From Actinobacteria bacterium UBA4719 (GTDB lineage: Bacteria > Actinomycetota > Actinomycetes > Actinomycetales > Dermatophilaceae), in NCBI GenBank assembly GCA_002404345.1, contig DHJN01000110.1:1-6949 (forward strand): a DNA stretch of 6,949 nucleotides, written 5' to 3'. Under the pieces are notes generated by a model. That model did no database searches, was not told the DNA's origin, and saw only the letters and a program-made list of their open reading frames with translations. Below, one piece after another: positions 1 to 5,258 of this stretch (its first letter is position 1; each line of letters starts with the position of its first letter). The translations under genes and the position numbers were made by a program.

Positions 1-213
1 TCTAAGTTAACGCCATTGGGACTAGACCCGTCCCAGCACACCACCATCTACCTGGGCAACCCCGCAGTCGGTGGCCGAGGCCTCTACTACGGGATCATCA
101 CCGCACTGGGCGGGGTCCCTCGTTTTCACAAGTCCGCGCTGATCCCGCAAACCTCCGAGATGCTCGCCGCCGAGGAACACGAACGCGGCCGCACCGTCGT
201 CCTGGTCCTGGAC
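1..213 (+). pseudogene. Transposon AAA ATPase (ExeA/TniB/MuB-like), 5' part, cut by the RIT element
   Basis: The frame is open from the first base of the window and ends in VVLVLD at 196-213, where foreign sequence begins. Recognisable family segments are HTTIYLGNPAVGGRGLYYGI, then LGGVPRFHK and IPQTSEMLAAEE, then the hydrophobic strand of Walker B. The continuation EAHLLG is found in the + strand at 3632, so the two parts are halves of one gene. Proteins of this group are ATP-dependent helper subunits that work with a DDE transposase in target choice. Walker A and the true start lie left of the window, as the transposase gene may. The part to the left of 1 is missing only because the window ends there. 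I am confident of the family and of the disruption; the exact transposon family is not determinable here. Confidence 0.85.
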
Positions 214-318
214 CTATGCCGACCCCGCAACTATGCCGACAGTCGGTGACGCCCTGGCCGATGCTCTCGTGAAACGGGTCCTTTCGGCAGTAGCGACCGC
301 GCGGCTGTCGGCATAGTT
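208..318 (+). repeat. Left terminal inverted repeat of the RIT element (111 bp)
   Basis: This stretch is the reverse complement of 3495-3605 with one mismatch that I can find (gctctcgtg on the left, gctcgcgtg as read from the right). It contains two direct copies and one inverted copy of the core ctatgccgac. Its first six bases, ctggac, are also codons of the interrupted ATPase. The inner boundary is sharp: after catagtt the two arms diverge. Confidence 0.92.
229..318. repeat. Nested inverted repeat inside the left terminal repeat
   Basis: aactatgccgacag at 229-242 is the exact reverse complement of ctgtcggcatagtt at 305-318, giving 14-bp arms with 62 bp between them. The same structure occurs in the right repeat at 3495-3508 and 3571-3584. 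Each end of the element thus holds its own pair of opposed core sites, as expected if recombinase protomers bind several sites per end. Confidence 0.85.
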
Positions 319-347
319 CTGGGCTGTTCGCTGGATCCTCTGTATGT

Positions 348-364
348 CCGGACACCGTGTCCGG
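348..364. promoter_or_regulatory. Perfect palindrome before ritA, possible operator
   Basis: ccggacac (348-355) and gtgtccgg (357-364) are perfect 8-bp inverted arms around one central base. It lies just before the ritA ribosome binding site and inside the leader between the left repeat and the gene. It could bind a dimeric regulator, or form a small hairpin in the mRNA leader. I see no convincing -35/-10 pair nearby. The regulatory role is inference from position and symmetry only. Confidence 0.4.
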
Positions 365-367
365 GCG

Positions 368-375
368 GGAGGAGG
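368..375 (+). promoter_or_regulatory. Ribosome binding site of ritA
   Basis: ggaggagg lies 5 bases before ATG at 381. This favours ATG 381 over the in-frame GTG codons at 357 and 378; the first lies upstream of the site and the second only 2 bases from it. Confidence 0.65.
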
Positions 376-380
376 CCGTG

Positions 381-1591
381 ATGGGAAAGGTTCGATGGGC
401 CAGGGTTTCGGGGCCGTTGGCGCCGTACGCCGAGGAGTTCCGGATTGAGTTGCAGCGGCTGGGTTACACGCCGGCTTCGAGAGAATTCAAGGTCAACGAG
501 ATGTCACTCCTGAGCCGGTGGCTCGAAAGCAGAGGGCTCCGTGCCGGCGATGTCGCCACCGCGTCGGTGGAGGCGTTCTTGGCCGATTGTGGGTAGGCGT
601 CCGCCGGGTGCCGACGTTGAGGGCGATGAAGCCTCTGTTGGATTGGCTGTTCACGCAGGGGGTGATCGGCAGCGAGCCGCCGGCTCCCCGCCAGCCGGTG
701 GACGATCTGTTGGACGGCTACCGCCAGTGGATGGTCACGGAGCGAGGGTTAGCAGCCCGGACGGTCGGGCGCTACGCGGCTACGGCCAGGCGGTTTTTGG
801 TCGGGCGGGTGGAGAACGCAGGCGTCGCGACAGGGACGGAAGGCCTGACCGGACAGGCGGTGACGGCATTCTTGTTGGCTGAAGCGTCACGAGGCCTCGC
901 GCGCGGCTCGCTCCAAGGCCGGGTCGCCGAACTTCGTTCGTTGTTGAGGTTCTTGCACTCGAGGAGGCTGACGTGTTCGGCGTTGGCGGAGTCGGTACCG
1001 CCGATCCCTGGGTGGAAGGACACCGCGGTGCCCCCACGTCTGGCGGCCGCCTCGGTCAGGATCCTGGTCCACAGCTGCGACCGCGCCACGCCAACGGGGT
1101 TGCGCGACTTCGCGATGCTGCTGCTGCTTGCTCGCCTCGGGCTGAGGGCGGCGGAGGTCGCCGGGCTTGAGCTCGGCGATTTGGACTGGCGCGCCGGCGA
1201 GTTCGTGGTTCGCGGCAAGGCCCGGCGTGAGGACCGCATGCCGCTGCCCACAGACGTGGGAGCGGCCCTGAGCGCTTACCTCATACAGGCACGCCCTCGG
1301 GTTGAGTCCCGCACCGTGTTCTTGACCGTTGCTGCGCCACCGCGGCCGATGTTGCCGACGACCGTGAGCCAGATGGTGTGGCGCCAGTGCGCCCGGGCGG
1401 GGCTGCCGCCGGTGCGGGCCCACCGCCTTCGTCACGCCCTGGCCACCGACCTGCTCGATCACGGCGTCGCCCTGCCCAAGATCGCCCAGGTGCTCCGCCA
1501 ACGTGATCTGGCCACGACCGCTATTTATGCCAAGGTGGACTACTCGGCGCTGCGGGAGCTCGCGCTGCCATGGCCGGCGGCGACCCGATGA
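381..1591 (+). pseudogene. ritA: Tyrosine recombinase RitA, frameshifted
   Basis: This is the first gene of the trio. The N-terminal core-binding part reads from ATG 381 to a TAG at 594-596. The protein continues in another frame from about 593 (GVRRVPTLRAMKPLLDWL) to the stop at 1589-1591. Losing one base near 591-593 explains the break; restored, the protein would be about 403 residues, usual for this subfamily. No classic slippery heptamer is visible, so programmed frameshifting is unlikely. Active-site positions in the catalytic domain are Arg in GLRAAEV (codon 1145), Lys in RGKARRED (1217), His and Arg in HRLRH (1421 and 1430) and Tyr in TAIYAKV (1526). The conserved His nine residues before the Tyr is Gln (LRQRDL, codon 1499), so strand exchange may be impaired even without the frameshift. 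A sequencing error at 591 cannot be excluded. Confidence 0.85.
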
Positions 1592-2511
1592 GCCCCCTTG
1601 AAACTGCCTTGAGTGACTACCTTCAGTTGCGCCGGGGTCTGGGCCACCAACTCGACGACGCCGGTCGCCAACTCGCCCGGTTCGTTGTCTACCTCAACGA
1701 GATCGGCGCCGAGACGGTCACCATGGACGCCGTCTTGGGGTTCGTGTTCGATCCTGGCCTCAACCCGGTGAGCATCACTCCGTCAAGGCGGGCGACAGCG
1801 GTCCGCGGCTTCGCCCGCTACCTCGCCGGGATAGACGCTGCAACCGAGATCCCGCCCGCCGGACTGGTCTCCTACCGCGCCCGGCGCCGCACCCCACATC
1901 TGTTCTCCGATGACGACGTCGCGGCGGTGGTGCGGCACGCGCGAGCGTCCACGCCCTTCCCGTTCCGGGCCGAGACGCTGACCACGCTGATCGGGCTGTT
2001 GGTGGTAACCGGCATGCGAGTCGGCGAGGCCCTCCGTCTCGAAGTCGGCGACATCGACTGGGACAACGCAGTGATCCTCGTCCGGAACACCAAGTTCCAC
2101 AAAGGTCGTGACGTGCCGGTGTCAGCCTCCACAATCGAGGCGCTGAATGCCTACGCTGCACATCGCGACCGGCCGCGGCAATCGGCACCGCGCCTGTTCG
2201 TGTCGTTGACCGGCACCCCGGTCATCTACACGAACTTTGGCACGACGTTCCGCGACGCGGTGACGGCGGCCGGCATCGGACACGATCCCGCGGTCCGACC
2301 GCGGATTCATGACCTTCGACATTCGTTTGCGGTGCGTACCCTGCTGGGCTGGCATCGGTCCGGGCTTGATGTCGAGGCGTTGCTCCCCCGGTTGTCGACC
2401 TACCTCGGCCACCGCGAGCCAAGGTTCACCTACTGCTATCTCACCGCCACCCCGGAACTGTTCGGATATGCCGCTGCCCGACTCGACGCCGCCGGGGCGG
2501 TGACGCCATGA
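1588..2511 (+). CDS. ritB: Tyrosine recombinase RitB, intact
   Basis: This is the second gene of the trio, 307 residues from ATG 1588, which overlaps the ritA stop as ATGA. An in-frame ATG at 1570 is possible, but 1588 gives the coupling pattern seen again at the ritB/ritC junction and an N-terminus (MSPLETALSDYLQLRRGLGH) like other RitB proteins. It has an N-terminal SAM-like core-binding domain (about 1-100) and a C-terminal catalytic domain. All active-site positions are visible: R144 in TGMRVGEALRL, K172 in TKFHKGRDVP, H241 and R244 in HDLRHSF, H275 in YLGHREP, and Y284, the second Tyr of TYCYLTATPEL, nine residues after that His. This is the only recombinase of the three with an undisturbed frame. 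The expected role is cleavage and strand exchange at the core sites of the element ends, together with RitA and RitC. How the three divide the work is not settled by this sequence. Confidence 0.92.
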   Translation: MSPLETALSDYLQLRRGLGHQLDDAGRQLARFVVYLNEIGAETVTMDAVLGFVFDPGLNPVSITPSRRATAVRGFARYLAGIDAATEIPPAGLVSYRARRRTPHLFSDDDVAAVVRHARASTPFPFRAETLTTLIGLLVVTGMRVGEALRLEVGDIDWDNAVILVRNTKFHKGRDVPVSASTIEALNAYAAHRDRPRQSAPRLFVSLTGTPVIYTNFGTTFRDAVTAAGIGHDPAVRPRIHDLRHSFAVRTLLGWHRSGLDVEALLPRLSTYLGHREPRFTYCYLTATPELFGYAAARLDAAGAVTP

Positions 2512-3599
2512 CCGCGCTCGGCCCGACACTGCAGGCGTTCTTCACCGACCGTTTGGTCCGGCAGCGTCAGGTCAGTCCGCGCACCATCGAGTCCTACAGG
2601 GACACCTTCCGGCTGCTGTTGTCCTTCGTGCAACAGACCACCGGCAAGGCACCGGCAGTGCTGGACTGGAACGACCTCGACGAGGCGGTGATCTCGGGCT
2701 TCCTGGACCACCTCGAAACCCATCGGGGCAACAGCGCGAGAACCCGCAACCTGCGCCTCACCGCGATCAGGTCCCTGTTTCGCTACGCGGCCCTACGCCA
2801 TCCCGAACACGCCGCCATCATCGCGCGGGTCCTGTCGATCCCGGCCAAGCGCTTCGAGAAACGGCTCGTGAGTTTCCTCACCGCAACGGAAGCCAGCGCG
2901 CTGACCGACGCCCCCGACCGGGCCCGCTGGGAAGGCCGACGCGACCGGGCCATGCTCGTACTAGCCGTCCAGACTGGCTTGCGCGTCTCCGAACTCATCG
3001 GGCTCGACTGCGGCGATATCGTTCTCGGCACCGGGGCCCACGTCGACTGCATGGGCAAAGGACGCAAGCAGCGCGCCATCCCCCTGACGGGCCAGGCCCA
3101 GGCCATGCTCCGGGTGTGGTTGACAGAGCGGGCCGGCGCCCCGACCGACCCGCTGTTCCCGACCCGCACCGGCAGGCGGCTGAGCCGTGACGCCGTCGAG
3201 CGTCGGGTCGCCACCCACGCCGAGGCAGCCGCCCAGCACTGCCCGTCGCTGCGCACCAAGAATTTGCACCCCCACGTTCTGCGCCACAGTTGCGCCATGT
3301 CCCTGCAGCAGGCAGGGGTCGACAGAGCAGTAATCGCACTGTGGTTAGGCCACGCCGATCTCCGCTCAACCGATCCCTACGTCCACGCCGACCTCACCAT
3401 CAAGGAGCGAGCCCTCGCGATGACCACGCCAAGCTCGGTCGGCCCGGCCGTTACAGGCCTCCGGACTCCCTCCTGGCCTTCCTCGAGGACCTGTAACTAT
3501 GCCGACAGCCGCGCGGTCGCTACTGCCGAAAGGACCCGTTTCACGCGAGCATCGGCCAGGGCGTCACCGACTGTCGGCATAGTTGCGGGGTCGGCATAG
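2508..3599 (+). CDS. ritC: Tyrosine recombinase RitC, with frameshifted tail running into the terminal repeat
   Basis: This is the third gene of the trio, starting at ATG 2508 within an ATGA overlap with ritB. The N-terminal core-binding domain is at about 5-110 and the catalytic domain at 120-300. Active-site positions are all present: R159 in QTGLRVSELIGL, K184 in MGKGRKQRAIPL, H256 and R259 in HVLRHSCAM, H282 in WLGHADL, and Y291 in STDPYVHADLTIKERAL. After about residue 310 the frame leaves the family pattern. The usual RitC ending, here GRPGRYRPPDSLLAFLEDL followed by TAA at 3494-3496, is in the next frame, so one base seems lost near 3435-3440. As written, the protein reads through the right terminal repeat to 3599 and ends in an artificial 50-residue tail of 363 total. 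The core enzyme may still fold; the tail may matter for protein-protein contacts. A sequencing error would give a normal protein of about 330 residues. Confidence 0.85.
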   Translation: MTALGPTLQAFFTDRLVRQRQVSPRTIESYRDTFRLLLSFVQQTTGKAPAVLDWNDLDEAVISGFLDHLETHRGNSARTRNLRLTAIRSLFRYAALRHPEHAAIIARVLSIPAKRFEKRLVSFLTATEASALTDAPDRARWEGRRDRAMLVLAVQTGLRVSELIGLDCGDIVLGTGAHVDCMGKGRKQRAIPLTGQAQAMLRVWLTERAGAPTDPLFPTRTGRRLSRDAVERRVATHAEAAAQHCPSLRTKNLHPHVLRHSCAMSLQQAGVDRAVIALWLGHADLRSTDPYVHADLTIKERALAMTTPSSVGPAVTGLRTPSWPSSRTCNYADSRAVATAERTRFTRASARASPTVGIVAGSA

Positions 3600-3605
3600 G
3601 TCCAG
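3495..3605 (-). repeat. Right terminal inverted repeat of the RIT element (111 bp)
   Basis: This is the partner of 208-318. It starts at the last two bases of the ancestral ritC stop codon (taa, 3494-3496), so coding sequence and repeat abut with no gap. It ends in gtccag, the reverse complement of the left ATPase-derived ctggac, instead of continuing into the ATPase gene. The remaining 20-bp core palindrome (3606-3625) then separates it from the target. Confidence 0.92.
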
Positions 3606-3625
3606 CTATGCCGATGTCGGCATAG
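3606..3625. repeat. Double-core palindrome at the right RIT end
   Basis: ctatgccga (3606-3614) and tcggcatag (3617-3625) are perfect 9-bp inverted arms around tg. Each arm matches the end core of the element. The palindrome has no counterpart on the left side. It lies between gtccag (3600-3605), which closes the long repeat, and ttcgac (3626-3631), which leads into the ATPase. It may be a remnant of a second, internally deleted element or a recombination scar. Confidence 0.75.
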
Positions 3626-3628
3626 TTC

Positions 3629-4035
3629 GACGAAGCCCACCTCCTGGGCATCGACCAGCTCGAAGAGCTCCGCCTGTTGGCCAACGCCGACATGGACTCC
3701 CACTCACCATTCGCATGCCTACTGGTCGGCCAGCCCACCCTGCGCAGGCGGATCAAGCTCGGGACCTTCGCCGCGCTGGACCAACGGATCGCGTTGCCCG
3801 GGATGAGCGAGCCCGAAACCAAAAGCTCCTGACCCACCACCTCAAACTCGCCGGCCGCTCCGACACCTTGTTCTCCGACGACGCAGTCGCACTGATCCAC
3901 CAAGTCAGCCGAGGAATCCCCCGAGCAGTCAACAACCTCGCCGCCCAAGCCCTCGTCGCAGCATTCGCGACCAACAAGACCATCGTCGACGAGTCCTCAG
4001 CAAGAGCAGCCGTCACCGAAGTCACGACAGAGTGA
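3629..4035 (+). pseudogene. Transposon AAA ATPase, 3' part, with an additional frameshift
   Basis: This is the continuation of the ATPase at 1-213. DEAHLLGIDQLEELRLL completes Walker B; next come LLVGQPTLRRRIKLG and FAALDQRIALPGMSEPETKS in the same frame, ending at TGA 3830-3832. The C-terminal region THHLKLAGRSDTLFSDD through RGIPRAVNNLA to EVTTE is in the next frame and stops at 4033-4035. A one-base loss close to 3828 restores a continuous protein (a Tyr codon before LTHH would fit the family). From memory of the family, a few residues between QRIAL and PGMSE may also be missing, but that needs an alignment. So this ATPase carries a lesion independent of the RIT insertion. The terminator at 4063 follows the gene closely, which suggests the gene was the last of its operon. 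Confidence 0.85.
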
Positions 4036-4062
4036 CCACCAGCGCGACAGCATGACCATAAC

Positions 4063-4097
4063 GGCCCCGCCGGAACCCCTCCGGCGGGGCCTTTCTT
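4063..4097 (+). terminator. Intrinsic terminator after the ATPase
   Basis: A perfect 12-bp stem, ggccccgccgga (4063-4074) with tccggcggggcc (4080-4091), encloses the loop acccc and is followed by tttctt. It lies 27 bases after the ATPase stop codon. Confidence 0.88.
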
Positions 4098-4172
4098 CAC
4101 CTCAACACGTCCTCACCCACGGGGACGCCGCCATCATCAAATGACGCGACCGACAACAACCAGCCATCGCGG
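4098..4172. other. Spacer between terminator and the MarP-like fragment; no gene seen
   Basis: The frame of the downstream protease is open back to 4062 but has no ATG or GTG before the TTG at 4173. I see no clear ribosome binding site or promoter. The right end of the ATPase-bearing transposon probably lies in or just after this stretch, because the protease gene is missing its 5' half. I could not identify a terminal repeat. Confidence 0.4.
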
Positions 4173-4955
4173 TTGCGAGCGGTTACAAAGACGACTGAAC
4201 CGCATGTCAGCGCTGCAACGACACAGCACACCGCGACGACAGCGCCCGCGATCACGCCCGTCGGCCCCGAGGTGACCGACGCTGTACTGCGGGACGCCGC
4301 CAGCGTCGTGCGCATTCTCGGTAACGCCCCGTCCTGCAGCAGGACACAGGAAGGGTCAGGGTTCGTCGTCGCGCCACATCGGGTACTGACCAACGCCCAC
4401 GTCGTGGCTGGGGTGAGGTGGCCGACAGTCCAGGCGGACGGGCGTGAACCCAGGCTCCCGGCCCGAGTGGTTTTGTTCGACCCCACCATCGACGTCGCCA
4501 TCCTGGACGTGCCGGACCTGGCCGCTCGACCCCTGCCACTGTCGACCGCAGCTCAGCCGGCGGGCACCGGCGCCGAGGCTGCCGGCTACCCCCAGAACGG
4601 TCCTCTCACGTTGGCGCCCGCTGTGGTGAAGTCCACCATCGCCGCCGCGACACCGGCCCGGGGCACCCTCGGCCAGAGCACGCAGCAGATCTATCAGCTT
4701 GCTGCGATCATCAAGCCGGGCAACTCCGGAGGGCCCTTGATCACCCCCACCGGCAAGGTCATCGGAGTCGTGTTCGCCCGGTCCCCTCAGAACCCCACTG
4801 TCGGCTACGCCCGCAGAACAGGTGGCTCTCGCTGTCACAGATGCGGGCAGTCTCTCCCAGAAGGTAAGCACTGGCCGATGCTCCACCACCACATGAACCC
4901 GGGCCCACGTCGACCGCCACACGGCCGAAGGAAAGAGTCCGCGCGAGAGCGGTGA
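4173..4955 (+). pseudogene. MarP-like periplasmic trypsin-fold serine protease, 5'-truncated and frameshifted
   Basis: The protease domain resembles MarP (Rv3671c), the membrane-anchored acid-resistance protease of mycobacteria. The catalytic triad is visible as H76 in LTNAHVVAG, D107 in PTIDVAILDVP and S185 in KPGNSGGPL, with C55 in APSCSRTQEGSGFV. Numbering is from TTG 4173, a poor start without a clear ribosome site. The multi-helix membrane domain usual at the N-terminus is absent; only the Thr/Ala/Pro-rich linker precedes the protease. After VGYA (to about 4811) the frame is lost. The family ending AEQVALAVTDAGSL through STGRC to TGA 4894-4896 is in the next frame, consistent with one extra base or five lost bases near 4812. 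That ending carries the Cys expected to pair with C55. As written, the protein ends in an unrelated basic tail at 4955. I judge it non-functional or at best a soluble, untargeted protease. Confidence 0.78.
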
Positions 4956-4957
4956 AG

Positions 4958-5208
4958 TCATTGGAGTGGTGTAACGGTTCGACGTGATCCTTCAGGGTGG
5001 GTTACGCGCTCAGGGCCGATGGCGGTGGTTTTCTCCTGGCTGTGGTCGGGGTTGTCGATGAGGTCGAGGCGGATTCGGGCCAGGATGTCGAGGCCGAGGT
5101 AGCGGCGCCCTTCAGCCCATTCGTCGTGTTGCTCGGCCAGGACGGCCCCGACCAGGCGGATCACACTGGTGCGGTCGGAGAAGATGCCCACGACGTCGGT
5201 GCGAGCGG
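4958..5208 (-). pseudogene. IS256/Mutator-family transposase, C-terminal relic
   Basis: Minus strand: the reading RTDVVGIFSDRTSVIRLVGA, then VLAEQHDEWAEGRRYLGLDI and LARIRLD, is the typical C-terminal helix-rich end of actinobacterial IS256-type DDE transposases. Family similarity starts near 5203 (RTDVV) and is lost beyond it, although the frame stays open further upstream. Catalytic Asp and Glu residues are absent, so this cannot transpose. The reading continues past the usual end as far as TGA 4958-4960; the last ~20 residues look like read-through into the original 3' end of the IS. It points toward the MarP-like fragment. A GTG at 5191 could start a 77-residue peptide, but this would not be a meaningful protein. 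Confidence 0.8.
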
Positions 5209-5258
5209 ATAAACGGCCGAAGTGGGGCCAGGTTAGGCGACCACAGTCACGGGGGCGC

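Larger units (their letters stand above)
214..3625 (+). mobile_element. Recombinase-in-trio (RIT) element inserted in the ATPase gene
   Basis: Three adjacent tyrosine recombinase genes in the same direction, overlapping by ATGA, lie between long inverted repeats; this is the known RIT layout (RitA, RitB, RitC). The ends carry copies of ctatgccgac: direct at 214-223, 231-240 and 3497-3506, inverted at 307-316, 3573-3582, 3590-3599 and 3616-3625, plus a shorter copy at 3606-3614. Outside these the ATPase frame is restored exactly: ctggac at 208-213 joins gaagcc at 3632. I see no cargo gene. The boundary is slightly ambiguous, because 208-213 also belongs to the inverted repeat and the right end has an extra core pair at 3606-3625. 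The copy seems partly inactivated through ritA and the ritC tail. Confidence 0.88.

Noticed and set aside
585..600. Programmed -1 frameshift in ritA
   Set aside because: A -1 shift would join the frames, but there is no X-XXY-YYZ slippery heptamer and no evident downstream stem-loop, so a plain indel is more likely.
772..1501. Long open frames on the minus strand opposite ritA
   Set aside because: They lie opposite a clearly recognised recombinase, are rich in Arg, Pro and Ser, and show no family motif. High-GC genes commonly give such antisense frames.
208..3631. CRISPR array from the repeated ctatgccgac units
   Set aside because: The units are only about 10 bp, occur in both orientations and cluster at two mirror-image ends. 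They are recombinase core sites, not regularly spaced repeats.
211..3631. Simple 3-bp target duplication (gac) from a DDE transposase
   Set aside because: The shared gac is better explained as part of two 6-bp spacers next to tyrosine recombinase cores; the element encodes no DDE transposase.
3541..3948. Minus-strand frame across the right RIT end
   Set aside because: It spans the terminal repeat and the antisense of the ATPase and resembles no protein.
4097..4501. Minus-strand frame with a hydrophobic stretch like a membrane helix (IAGAVVAVCCVVAAL)
   Set aside because: It is the antisense of the Ala/Thr-rich linker of the MarP-like protease, which automatically gives Val/Ala/Cys-rich residues. 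No start context or family similarity is visible.
4997..5212. Plus-strand frame of 71 codons in the IS256 relic
   Set aside because: The minus strand here gives a clear IS256 transposase C-terminus; the plus frame is its shadow.
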